Shown here one piece after another: positions 40,673 to 49,377 of a stretch of 64,000 bases of DNA. A model generated the notes under the pieces. It did not search any database. It was given only the letters and a program-made list of their open reading frames with translations, and was not told the origin of the DNA. The DNA is from Buttiauxella gaviniae (GTDB taxonomy: Bacteria > Pseudomonadota > Gammaproteobacteria > Enterobacterales > Enterobacteriaceae). Numbering within the stretch: the stretch's first letter is position 1; every line of letters begins with the position of its first letter. The stretch is taken from NCBI RefSeq assembly GCF_040786275.1, contig NZ_JBFMVT010000002.1:372001-436000 (forward strand). Reading direction: 5' to 3'. Position numbers and translations under genes: made by a program.

Positions 40673-41625
40673 CAATGCTCCTGGCTGTGATAAATTCCAA
40701 CGCTTGGGGCATCCCCGACATAACCGTAGCCGCGGTACATCCCTTCGCTATTAAAAGGCAACGCCACATTGCCCTGATTATCGATAGCAATCACCCCACC
40801 GCTGCCTTGCAGCGCCGGAAGTTTTTCCATCACCACACGTTCTGTTGCCTGGTGCAGGCTAAGCCCTGCGTACTCCATTAAGGCTGCGATATCGTAGGCT
40901 GCGAGGGTTTTCATAAAGACTTCACCGGTTCCCGTACAGGAAACCGCGACGTTGGCATTATTGGCATAACAACCCGCCCCAATAATCGGGGAATCCCCCA
41001 CGCGGCCCGCCAGTTTGTTGGTCATGCCGCCCGTGGAGGTGGCCGCCGCGAGGTTGCCATATTGGTCGAGTGCCACGGCGCCGACGGTGCCAAATTTCGT
41101 ATCCGGGTCGATGGGTTCAGCCCCGTCATGATCCAGGACGGTTTGTTGATTTTCTCGGGCGCGCTCTAGCTGATCCCAACGCGCCTGAGTGAAAAAGATC
41201 TCCGGTGTTACCGGCTCAAGCCCGTGCTGTGCGGCGAAGTTTTCCGCACCCTGCCCAATTAACAGCACATGGGGGCTGGATTCCAGGACATGGCGAGCGG
41301 CAAGAATCGGATTGCGGATATGGCTCACGCCTGCCACGGCACCGGCCTCAAGCGTATTGCCGTCCATGACACAGGCATCAAGTTCGTGCGTGCCATCATG
41401 AGTAAAGACCGCGCCAATTCCGGCGTTAAACAGCGGGCACTCTTCAAGAAGACGCACCGCTTCGGTGACAGCATCGAGCGCACTGCCCCCGTCTGCCAGC
41501 AACGCCTGGCCTGCCTCAACGATTCCCGATAGCGCCTTGATATAGAGCCGCTCTTTTTCAGGGCTAAGTTGCGCGCGAGTGATAGCGCCTGCGCCACCGT
41601 GGATAGCGATAACTGCTTTATTCAT
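40672..41625 (-). CDS. iaaA: IaaA, isoaspartyl peptidase / L-asparaginase
   Basis: A 317-residue Ntn-hydrolase precursor that cleaves itself into two subunits. The nucleophile is T180 in G-T-V-G-A-V, and the conserved A-T-S-T-G-G-M and C-T-G-T-G-E follow. It degrades isoaspartyl dipeptides and has asparaginase activity. ATG 41625 gives the E. coli start (M[11 protein letters not shown]). As first gene of iaaA-gsiABCD it links peptide hydrolysis with glutathione/peptide uptake. It is divergent from moeA over 210 bases. Confidence 0.95.
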   Translation of the reverse strand: MNKAVIAIHGGAGAITRAQLSPEKERLYIKALSGIVEAGQALLADGGSALDAVTEAVRLLEECPLFNAGIGAVFTHDGTHELDACVMDGNTLEAGAVAGVSHIRNPILAARHVLESSPHVLLIGQGAENFAAQHGLEPVTPEIFFTQARWDQLERARENQQTVLDHDGAEPIDPDTKFGTVGAVALDQYGNLAAATSTGGMTNKLAGRVGDSPIIGAGCYANNANVAVSCTGTGEVFMKTLAAYDIAALMEYAGLSLHQATERVVMEKLPALQGSGGVIAIDNQGNVALPFNSEGMYRGYGYVGDAPSVGIYHSQEH

Positions 41626-41835
41626 GTCGACACACCCTGTCACGTTTGTCCGATTTTATTTTCTCTATAAATATCAGAATCGTTACTGTTAACTAATACG
41701 ATTTTTGAATATAGAAAGATGTAAATGTGATGTAAAGGAAAATGGGGTGACGCATTACCCATAATGGGACATTCAGCCGACGCCGTTTCTCTGCCATAAT
41801 GTGCGACATATTTTTCCCGCGCCGCTGGAGCTTTC

Positions 41836-43068
41836 ATGGAATTTAACGCCGGGCTTATCCCCCTTGAAACCGCAATGGAACAGATGCTTTCACGCATTGT
41901 TTCTGTCACCGAATCTGAATCTATTCCTTTGTTACAGGCTGCCGGACGCATTACGTCTCACCCTGTCACTTCTCCGATAGATGTGCCGGGGTTTGATAAT
42001 TCAGCGATGGATGGTTACGCGGTTCGCCTGAAAGACATCGCATTGGGCACAGCCTTGCCGGTGGCGGGAAAAGCCTTTGCCGGGCAGCCTTTTGCCGGGG
42101 AATGGCCAGAAGGCACCTGCATTCGCATTATGACGGGCGCACCGGTGCCGCCAGAAACTAACGCGGTAGTGATGCAAGAAGAAGCGACCGTCACCGAAAG
42201 CGGCGTGCGTTTTAACGCGGAAGTGAAAAATGGGCAAAACGTCCGTCTGCGTGGGGAAGATATCCGCCAGGGGGCAAGCGTATTGCCTGCAGGCAAGAAA
42301 CTGAGCGCTGCCGAACTGCCGCTGATTGCTTCTCTGGGTATCGCTGATGTCGCGGTTTTGCGCAAAGTGCGTGCCGCCGTGTTCTCAACCGGCGATGAAC
42401 TGCAACTTCCTGGCACGCCGCTGGGCGAAGGCCAAATCTATGACACCAACCGCCTTGCGGTACATGTCATGCTCGAACAACTGGGCTGCGACGTTATCGA
42501 TTTAGGGATTATCCGTGATGACCCGGAAGCGCTGCGCGCCGCGTTTATCGAGGCTGACAGCAAGGCCGATGTAGTCATCAGCAGCGGTGGCGTCTCCGTG
42601 GGCGAAGCGGATTACACCAAACAACTGCTCGAAGAGTTAGGCGAAGTCGGTTTCTGGAAGCTGGCAATCAAACCGGGCAAACCGTTTGCCTTTGGCCGCC
42701 TGAAAAATAGCTGGTTCTGCGGCCTGCCGGGTAACCCGGTTTCTGCGGCACTGACCTTCTATCAACTGGTTCAGCCGCTGTTAGCCAAACTGAGCGGCCA
42801 GCACAGCAGCGCCCTTCCGCCTCGCCTGCGTGCGCGTACCATTGGTCGGCTGAAAAAATCTCCGGGTCGCCTGGATTTCCAGCGTGGAATTATGCGCACC
42901 GCGGAAGACGGGCAACTGGAAGTGTTAAGCACTGGCCACCAGGGTTCACATATCTTTAGCTCATTTAGCCAGGCGAACTGTTTTATTGTGCTTGAGCGCG
43001 AGCGCGGCAACGTTGAAGCGGGCGACTGGGTTGAAGTCGAACCGTTCAATCATCTGTTTGGAGGCTAA
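41836..43068 (+). CDS. moeA: MoeA, molybdopterin molybdenumtransferase
   Basis: A 410-residue enzyme that inserts molybdate into adenylated molybdopterin. The family motifs [10 protein letters not shown] near residue 56, [18 protein letters not shown] and the C-terminal S-G-H-type region (here T-G-H-Q-G-S-H) are present. Length equals E. coli MoeA within one residue. moeB begins 2 bases after its stop. Confidence 0.97.
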   Translation: MEFNAGLIPLETAMEQMLSRIVSVTESESIPLLQAAGRITSHPVTSPIDVPGFDNSAMDGYAVRLKDIALGTALPVAGKAFAGQPFAGEWPEGTCIRIMTGAPVPPETNAVVMQEEATVTESGVRFNAEVKNGQNVRLRGEDIRQGASVLPAGKKLSAAELPLIASLGIADVAVLRKVRAAVFSTGDELQLPGTPLGEGQIYDTNRLAVHVMLEQLGCDVIDLGIIRDDPEALRAAFIEADSKADVVISSGGVSVGEADYTKQLLEELGEVGFWKLAIKPGKPFAFGRLKNSWFCGLPGNPVSAALTFYQLVQPLLAKLSGQHSSALPPRLRARTIGRLKKSPGRLDFQRGIMRTAEDGQLEVLSTGHQGSHIFSSFSQANCFIVLERERGNVEAGDWVEVEPFNHLFGG

Positions 43069-43070
43069 CG

Positions 43071-43823
43071 ATGGGTGCTGAACTTAACGATCGGGAGATG
43101 CTGCGCTACAACCGCCAGATTATTCTGCGCGGTTTTGATTTTGACGGCCAGGAAGCGTTAAAAGCCGCACGCGTTTTGATTGTTGGGCTCGGCGGCCTCG
43201 GGTGTGCAGCCGCGCCGTATCTGGCGGCAGCGGGTGTAGGCCATCTCACCTTGTTAGATTTTGACACCGTGGCGCTCTCTAATTTGCAGCGCCAGACGCT
43301 GCATCGTGACACCACTATTGGTCAGCCAAAAGTCGATTCTGCTCGCGATGCGCTTGCGGCGATCAATCCTCATATTCAGTTGGAAACGATCAATGCGCTG
43401 TTAGACGAAGCGCAACTCCTGGAGCTGATTGCCCGCCACGATCTGGTAATGGACTGTACCGATAATGTGACCGTTCGCAATCAGCTCAATCAGTGCTGTT
43501 TCACGCTGAAAAAACCACTGGTCAGCGGCGCGGCAATTCGTATGGAAGGGCAAATCAGCGTCTTTACTTATCAGGATGGCGAGCCGTGTTATCGCTGCCT
43601 GAGCCGCTTGTTTGGTGAAAATGCGCTGACGTGTGTAGAAGCAGGCGTAATGGCCCCGTTGGTTGGCGTGATTGGGTCGCTACAGGCGATGGAGGCGATT
43701 AAGTTACTGGCGCATTACGGCACGCCCGCCGCCGGAAAAATCGTGATGTATGATGCCATGACCTGCCAGTTTCGCGAGATGAAGCTGCCGCGTAATGGGC
43801 AGTGTGAAGTGTGTGGCGGATAA
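43071..43823 (+). CDS. moeB: MoeB, molybdopterin-synthase adenylyltransferase
   Basis: A 250-residue E1-like enzyme that adenylates the C-terminus of MoaD so that it can be loaded with sulfur. The nucleotide-binding G-L-G-G-L-G is near residue 38, and zinc cysteines are visible as C-Y-R-C and C-E-V-C. An AGGCTAACG site precedes the ATG. In E. coli fsaA follows; here the accessory region begins after its stop. Confidence 0.97.
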   Translation: MGAELNDREMLRYNRQIILRGFDFDGQEALKAARVLIVGLGGLGCAAAPYLAAAGVGHLTLLDFDTVALSNLQRQTLHRDTTIGQPKVDSARDALAAINPHIQLETINALLDEAQLLELIARHDLVMDCTDNVTVRNQLNQCCFTLKKPLVSGAAIRMEGQISVFTYQDGEPCYRCLSRLFGENALTCVEAGVMAPLVGVIGSLQAMEAIKLLAHYGTPAAGKIVMYDAMTCQFREMKLPRNGQCEVCGG

Positions 43824-43979
43824 GTATTAGCGCGCATTGTTTCATGTTGAGTTAACAATTCTTTCGTAAGTCGGGCTAGTGTGAACGACGCCCGATATAA
43901 GCAACAATACGTCCCCAAAGAAAGTTTAGTCCGCGTGGATCCGAGTATAAAGCTAATCTACGAAGTTACTCTTTTCCAC

Positions 43980-44660
43980 TCACCAGGCGCCGTATGGGTA
44001 GGTTTTTCCTTTAATGAAGTCAGGTGTTTCCCCGTAATATTCATAGCCTTCAGGATGCTTACTCATTCCCTTGCAGACGGTCATCCGATCGCCGGACACC
44101 GTTTTTAACTTCTCCACGGGAACCGGGTAATTTTCACCTCCGGCACTGTTCTGCAACCACACTCTGACCTTACCTTCAGGTGCCAGACCAAACAGCATCG
44201 TGTCATACCACGCTATATTGCCGAACATATCTTTACCTGTGGAAACCCTCATTTTTCTCCACACCGACTCCGGGAAAAACAGACTCGTTTCATAGCTTTT
44301 TTTATCGATGATCGAATCCCAGCAGAAAATCATATATTGCGGCGGCTGCTTAGCTTTGTTGAAGTGTATAGAGCTTCTTCTGACGGTTTCACTCCACTTT
44401 CCAACGCTGTACGGGTTATCCTGAGTACTGTCCAGGGTATTGAAAGTGTACAGGTAACCGGCTGTATCAATAATGCGAGCATGGGTAACTAACGCGGGTA
44501 GGAGCTTCGGTGTGAAAAATGCAAACTCCCACTCCCCATAAGGCAGCGTCCAGTCCCCCTTCGCTGCAAGGGATGAACAACAGTCTTGCGATGTTTTTTC
44601 TGCCTGACACCCCGCCAGTGCCAACAGTAACGACAGAGCTAATATTTTTTTAATGTTCAT
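43980..44660 (-). CDS. DUF2931-type lipoprotein, candidate immunity protein
   Basis: A 226-residue predicted lipoprotein with lipobox L-A-G-C (lipidated C18). The body (W-E-F-A-F-F-T-P, then tryptophan- and tyrosine-rich strands, ending P-E-G-Y-E-Y-Y-G-E-T-P) looks like the DUF2931 family, which I recall as a frequent neighbour of DUF2235 phospholipase effectors. Its ATG overlaps the stop of the PAAR-DUF2235 gene by 4 bases, so it is made with it. A periplasm-facing lipoprotein is the right place to block a phospholipase effector. Immunity is inferred from context, not from sequence. Confidence 0.75.
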   Translation of the reverse strand: MNIKKILALSLLLALAGCQAEKTSQDCCSSLAAKGDWTLPYGEWEFAFFTPKLLPALVTHARIIDTAGYLYTFNTLDSTQDNPYSVGKWSETVRRSSIHFNKAKQPPQYMIFCWDSIIDKKSYETSLFFPESVWRKMRVSTGKDMFGNIAWYDTMLFGLAPEGKVRVWLQNSAGGENYPVPVEKLKTVSGDRMTVCKGMSKHPEGYEYYGETPDFIKGKTYPYGAW

Positions 44661-46585
44661 ACTTTTTTACCGTCCATGTTGTATACCGTACGTCGCCCTT
44701 CTTCATCGGGACGATCGGTGAAAATAATTTCCGCACCTGAAGTTCCACCGCTTATTTGGCCTTTCTCATCCACCTCGACCGCATTCCAGTTTGCCGAACA
44801 GTGAATGTAGTCTTTCGCTATCAGGTCTATTTCATCGGTGGTAAAACCGGACATGGTTTTCCCTGTACGAGCGCGTTTTCCGATGAAGAGTGCTTGGCTG
44901 CAATAGGGGAGAAGTTCTGGTGGGAGTTTTAGATCTGGATTTTTTGGATCAATAGGATCAAACAATACCCCTGCCTCCTGCGCAGCATCCAGCATCACCC
45001 GCAGCACAACCCTCGACCAGTCATTCTTCACTATGCGCTTGCGCATAACCAGGGCTGCAAAACTGCGCTTCTGAAAGTTACCATAGCGATCCTGTGGCAT
45101 TCTGTCGTCGTACCAGGTTTCGCCAGTAACTTTATTGGTGCGCACGACTGGAGCAATAGCCGATGTATTTGCAAGTTGTGCCTGTTGCGCCATTGCCTGG
45201 CGATAAACCCGAGTTTCCTGGCCGGGTTGATTGAACGGGACGGTTTCGACCTTCGGACGTGTCAAATAGAGGTTTTCCTGCTCCAGAGGCAGATACCCCC
45301 CACCAATATCGGAATGAGCGCCGGGCAGCGCCAGTTCTGGCCATGCAGGCTGAACGCTATTAAGGGCGAAATTAAAGCGGCACTCATTTTGTGCGGTGAT
45401 GTGGAAGACTTTTTCCGCAATACCCGGACGCAAAATGATATTAACATCCCCGGTATCTGCGCTATGGGGGTTGAGGCCGTTTGCTGGCGTGCCGATAGCC
45501 GCAACGGTATCGAAGATACCAATAAAGCGAATTTTTCCTGACGGTGCGCCTCGATATTCTATTTCCCCCATTCCCTGACGGATGGCCTCAATCACCGCAT
45601 TGTCTTCAGATTGTATGCGATTCGCGAAATGGCGGGCCGCCGCCGCCCCACGGCTGAAGCCGAAAATATCGAACTGAAGGGATTTAATAATTAACAAAGT
45701 GTCATTTAAATTTTGCTTTATCTCCAGTAAAGCTTGCTGTATCTCTTTTCCGAGAAAAGAGACCGCCTTATCAGTCCTGGCAATCACTCCTGTATCGGAG
45801 ATACCGAGTCCTTTACCCACCATGCTGTCAGCTTTTCCAGCATCAGTCCCAATACCTTCAATATAAACAGCTTGTTGTGCCAATCCGGTTTCAACAGGAA
45901 TATCTGTCTTATACAAAGTATTCAACCAGTGAATATTCGTGTAATACCCAATATAGCTACCCAAACCGATACCGGAAACGCCCATATTTCTTTCGGCACT
46001 TTTAGCCAGAATAGACTGCGCATCCGCACTGTTCAGGTTGAAATGTTCGCCGGAACAAGCCTTCAACATATTCTGCACGTTAATTGAGTTATTCCCCGTG
46101 CCATCAAAGAACACGCCAATTGTCAGGGTAATTTCTCGTTTCTTTTTACCGGGTGTTGGGGATTGTGGAGCAACGTTATCTTCGCTGGCGGGTTGTTCTG
46201 AATTCTGTGATTGTTTATGACGTCTGGCTGATTGGGCATATTGTTCAGGCTCGTCATCACTAACTGTACTCTCCCCAAATAATGCGTCTGTGTCCTGAAG
46301 AATAACCGCCCGCTTTTCGTAACCATTTTCAATCGAGGGAATAAATGTTGCCCGGCAAGGGCAGGAACTTACACTGTGTAATGTTCCGGCTAATAGTTGC
46401 CCGCCATTACGTCTCTTTGGTAACCCTCCCACAATTTCAAATTTGCCAGGAAATTTACCGCAGGTAACAATATCTCCTGCTCGTGCAGCACCCATACCCT
46501 GAAAATGTAATGTCGCGCTGCCCGTGCAAATTTCTCCCCCGCACGTGGTTTTATCCCCAATATGAAGAAAGTATCCTTTAGCCAT
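44657..46585 (-). CDS. PAAR-domain type VI secretion effector with Tle1-like (DUF2235) phospholipase domain
   Basis: A 642-residue two-domain protein without a signal peptide. Residues 1 to about 85 form a PAAR-type spike tip (D-K-T-T-C-G-G, then G-D-I-V-T-C-G and C-P-C). A charged, glutamine- and proline-rich linker runs to about 150. The rest is a DUF2235/Tle1 alpha/beta-hydrolase: F-F-D-G-T-G-N-N near 159, nucleophile elbow G-F-S311-R-G, D359 in F-D-T and H424 in G-A-H-S-D. Such proteins ride on VgrG and cleave phospholipids of rival cells. No vgrG, hcp or other T6SS gene is in the window, so it is an orphan island. Its base composition looks more AT-rich than the neighbouring core genes. 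Confidence 0.88.
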   Translation of the reverse strand: MAKGYFLHIGDKTTCGGEICTGSATLHFQGMGAARAGDIVTCGKFPGKFEIVGGLPKRRNGGQLLAGTLHSVSSCPCRATFIPSIENGYEKRAVILQDTDALFGESTVSDDEPEQYAQSARRHKQSQNSEQPASEDNVAPQSPTPGKKKREITLTIGVFFDGTGNNSINVQNMLKACSGEHFNLNSADAQSILAKSAERNMGVSGIGLGSYIGYYTNIHWLNTLYKTDIPVETGLAQQAVYIEGIGTDAGKADSMVGKGLGISDTGVIARTDKAVSFLGKEIQQALLEIKQNLNDTLLIIKSLQFDIFGFSRGAAAARHFANRIQSEDNAVIEAIRQGMGEIEYRGAPSGKIRFIGIFDTVAAIGTPANGLNPHSADTGDVNIILRPGIAEKVFHITAQNECRFNFALNSVQPAWPELALPGAHSDIGGGYLPLEQENLYLTRPKVETVPFNQPGQETRVYRQAMAQQAQLANTSAIAPVVRTNKVTGETWYDDRMPQDRYGNFQKRSFAALVMRKRIVKNDWSRVVLRVMLDAAQEAGVLFDPIDPKNPDLKLPPELLPYCSQALFIGKRARTGKTMSGFTTDEIDLIAKDYIHCSANWNAVEVDEKGQISGGTSGAEIIFTDRPDEEGRRTVYNMDGKKV

Positions 46586-46690
46586 ATTAAATCCGTTTAA
46601 TTTATGTGGTTAATGAGGTGCTCATATTAACCACATATCTGACTTAACTTAAATCATCGTTTCAGGACATTTTATGCTGTATACAAAAAA

Positions 46691-47764
46691 TCACTCATCA
46701 TAAAGCCCGACGCTACTGACCGCCGTGTGGCTTTTGTTCGAACGAATACGGCGCACTGAATCACGCACCACCAGCATTCCGTTAAGCAGCAAATTCCCCA
46801 CGGGTGCCTGGGGGCGAATCAGACGCTGCTGCAAAATATGCACCGCCTCTTCACCCAGTTCGTCACGCGGGACGTGTACTGATGTAAGTGGCACATCGTG
46901 AATGGCCGCGAGATTAAAACCGTCGATACTCATGACGGACATATCCTGCGGTACCCGCAGCCCTGCATTTTGCAGCGCGCTTACCGCTCCCGCCGCCATA
47001 AAATCCCCCCCGACCAGTAGAGCCGTCGGCAAGTGCTGGCGCGGCGTTTTTTCCAGAAACTCGCTAATCAGCTTTTCACTCTCTTTGGCGCTAAAACTTT
47101 GCGCGGCGATCAGATTGTGCGAATCATCAAACTGGAGATTGTGCTTATCCCAGGCATCGCGGATCCCCGCAAGGCGCAACTCCATGGTGTAGCGCCGCAG
47201 GCAGAGCAAATTCACCACCGCTTTATGGCCCTGTTCGAAGAGATAGCTCGCCGCGAAATCACCTATCAATTGGTGATCCGGCGCGACGCCGGGCAAGCGC
47301 ATTTTGCGATCGCGGCAGTTGATCAGCACGCAGGGTTTACCGAGATCCACCGCCAGATCGTGAATATGCGGATCGTCAATGCCGAGTAAGATCGCCGCCT
47401 CAGTTTCTGCCTCGTTCATTTTGCTCAGGAACATATTGGCATCGCTGTCATTTTCTTCAAGGGCGCAGTAGCGCAGCCGTACTTCGTGGGGCGCCAGGGC
47501 CTGACTCAACCCTTGCGTGACGCGATAATAAAAAACGTCAGACCGTTCATCAAAAGCTCGCTGTGGCGCAAAAACAACCAGGCTATTAAGCAACATGCGC
47601 CCCGCCGCCATTCCGGCAAGCACCCCTTTTTGCCCGGCACACTGCAACACCTGCTGACGCGCCTGTTCACTGGTATTCGATTTTCCCGCCAGCACGCGTG
47701 AGACGGTGCTGATTGAAAGCCCGGTTTCCGCAGCAATTTCGGTGATTTTTAGCTTTTTACTCAT
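46691..47764 (-). CDS. LacI-family transcriptional regulator of the adjacent GH31 locus
   Basis: A 357-residue repressor-type protein. Residues 1-55 hold the LacI helix-turn-helix (I-T-E-I-A-A-E-T-G-L-S-I-S-T-V-S-R-V-L) and the rest a periplasmic-binding-protein-like effector domain. ATG 47764 places the DNA-binding domain right at the N-terminus; the open frame begins 9 codons earlier, inside a palindrome that may be an operator. It is divergent from the MFS-GH31 pair across 296 bases, which makes it their likely local regulator. The effector is unknown. It does not match a named E. coli regulator that I recognise. Confidence 0.88.
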   Translation of the reverse strand: MSKKLKITEIAAETGLSISTVSRVLAGKSNTSEQARQQVLQCAGQKGVLAGMAAGRMLLNSLVVFAPQRAFDERSDVFYYRVTQGLSQALAPHEVRLRYCALEENDSDANMFLSKMNEAETEAAILLGIDDPHIHDLAVDLGKPCVLINCRDRKMRLPGVAPDHQLIGDFAASYLFEQGHKAVVNLLCLRRYTMELRLAGIRDAWDKHNLQFDDSHNLIAAQSFSAKESEKLISEFLEKTPRQHLPTALLVGGDFMAAGAVSALQNAGLRVPQDMSVMSIDGFNLAAIHDVPLTSVHVPRDELGEEAVHILQQRLIRPQAPVGNLLLNGMLVVRDSVRRIRSNKSHTAVSSVGLYDE

Positions 47765-47790
47765 TTTGTGATCTGCGCCCATTTCGGCCA

Positions 47791-47804
47791 TGAAAATTTT
47801 TTCA
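47791..47804. promoter_or_regulatory. Candidate operator 1 of the LacI-type regulator
   Basis: A perfect 14-base palindrome TGAAAATTTTTTCA in the divergent intergenic region, 27 bases upstream of the regulator start. A related copy lies at 47868-47883. LacI-family operators usually have a central CG, which is missing here, so the assignment is tentative. Confidence 0.4.
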
Positions 47805-47867
47805 CAATCAAGTTTATGGCTTATTTACTGCTCTTTTCGTTAGCGAGCGCACGTATTTATCTTTCAT

Positions 47868-47883
47868 ATGAAAATTTTTGCAT
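47868..47883. promoter_or_regulatory. Candidate operator 2 of the LacI-type regulator
   Basis: ATGAAAATTTTTGCAT, a near-perfect palindrome sharing ATGAAAATTTTT with operator 1, spaced 77 bases from it. It lies between the two divergent genes, about 180 bases before the transporter start. Confidence 0.4.
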
Positions 47884-48060
47884 AAAAGTTGCTATTGAGC
47901 ATTTTCTAACTGTTTTACGCTCTCTCCACTGCCGTAGCTGAACCTGCCATTGCGCGGCAAGCAGTCCATAAAATAATTATTAATCAATTAGATATAAAAT
48001 TACTCAGCCCTGTGGTTTGAGAAAATATTCGATAGAAGATGCTTCTACGTGGAGAACAAC

Positions 48061-49362
48061 ATGAGTCATGGCATAAATCCAGGCGTCACCGCCGTTAAGG
48101 CTAAACGCACCATTCGTAACCTGCGCTGGTGGGTTCTGGTGCTGTTTTTATTGGGCGTCACCGTTAACTACATCACCCGCAACTCTCTCGGTATTTTGGC
48201 GCCAGAGCTAAAAAGCAGCCTGGGAATTACCACAGAACAGTACTCGTGGATTGTCGCCTCATTCCAGCTCGCCTATACCCTTTTCCAACCGATTTGCGGC
48301 TGGTTGATTGATGTCATCGGCCTGAAACTCGGCTTCCTGATTTGTGCAGGGATTTGGGCGGTGGTGTGTGTTATGCATGCGGGAGCCGGTAGCTGGCTGC
48401 ATCTGGCCATTTTGCGCTTCTTTATGGGGGGTGCAGAAGCGGCGGCAACGCCTGCTAACGCGAAAACCATTGGCGAATGGTTCCCGAAAAAAGAACGCCC
48501 GATTGCGGCGGGTTGGGCCGGGGTGGGTTTCTCCATTGGTGCGATGCTGGCACCGCCTATCGTCTATTTTGCTCATGCCTCTTTCGGCTGGCAGGGCGCG
48601 TTTATGTTTACCGGCGTGCTGGCGATGTTATGGGTAATTTTGTGGTGGGTGTTCTATCACAATCCGGAACAGCACCCGAATCTTGGCAAAGAAGAGTTGG
48701 AGTTCATCAAGCAGGATAACGAACCTGCTGCGGTGAAGCTGCCTTTCCTGACCGCATTAAAAACCGTAGGTAAGAACAAACGTTTCTACGGTATCGCCAT
48801 TCCAGCCTTTATGGCTGAGCCTGCCTGGGCGGTGTTGAGTTTCTGGGTGCCGCTGTATCTGGCAAACGAACGCGGAATGGATCTTAAACAAATCGCCATG
48901 TTCGCCTGGCTGCCGTTCCTCGCCGCCGATCTCGGCAGTGTGGCAAGCGGCTATCTGACGAAGGTTTACACCCGCTGGTTCGGTTGCTCTCGTACCAACT
49001 CTATCGTGGCGAGTTCGGTAACCGGCGCGTTCCTGATGATTTCGCTGGCGCTGGTCGCCATCACGAAAGATCCCTACGTCACTATCGCCCTGATCTCCAT
49101 CGGCGGCTTTGGGCATCAGATTATTTCCTGCATGTTGAGTGCCCTGGTAGTGGACTCCTTCGATAAAGGCCAAATGGCAACGGTCAACGGGATGCGTGGC
49201 TCTGCCGCCTGGATTGCCAGCTTCCTGTTCTCGCTGCTGATTGGCGTAACCGCCGACAAAATTGGCTACAACCCGCTGTTTATCGCCATGGGCTTCTTTG
49301 ACCTGATTGGCGCTGTATTCCTGGTTTCTTTTATTGCTGAACGCCGCACCAAGCGCGCCTGA
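48061..49362 (+). CDS. MFS transporter of the anion:cation symporter (hexuronate ExuT-like) family
   Basis: A 433-residue inner-membrane transporter with 12 hydrophobic segments. Sequence features such as N-Y-I-T-R-N-S-L-G, the A-E-P-A-W motif in the middle and I-G-G-F-G-H-Q match the ACS family that includes ExuT, GudP and DgoT, most like ExuT. ATG 48061 follows GGAGAACAAC; an in-frame GTG four codons upstream overlaps that site. It is 15 bases ahead of the GH31 gene, so it probably imports that enzyme's substrate. An acidic sugar or glycoside is inferred from the family; the exact substrate is unknown. Confidence 0.88.
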   Translation: MSHGINPGVTAVKAKRTIRNLRWWVLVLFLLGVTVNYITRNSLGILAPELKSSLGITTEQYSWIVASFQLAYTLFQPICGWLIDVIGLKLGFLICAGIWAVVCVMHAGAGSWLHLAILRFFMGGAEAAATPANAKTIGEWFPKKERPIAAGWAGVGFSIGAMLAPPIVYFAHASFGWQGAFMFTGVLAMLWVILWWVFYHNPEQHPNLGKEELEFIKQDNEPAAVKLPFLTALKTVGKNKRFYGIAIPAFMAEPAWAVLSFWVPLYLANERGMDLKQIAMFAWLPFLAADLGSVASGYLTKVYTRWFGCSRTNSIVASSVTGAFLMISLALVAITKDPYVTIALISIGGFGHQIISCMLSALVVDSFDKGQMATVNGMRGSAAWIASFLFSLLIGVTADKIGYNPLFIAMGFFDLIGAVFLVSFIAERRTKRA

Positions 49363-49377
49363 TAGAGATTGTGAACG

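Noticed and set aside
43871-43895. TCGGGC/GCCCGA inverted repeat after moeB as a terminator
   Set aside because: The stem is only 6 bp with a 13-base loop and no following T run.
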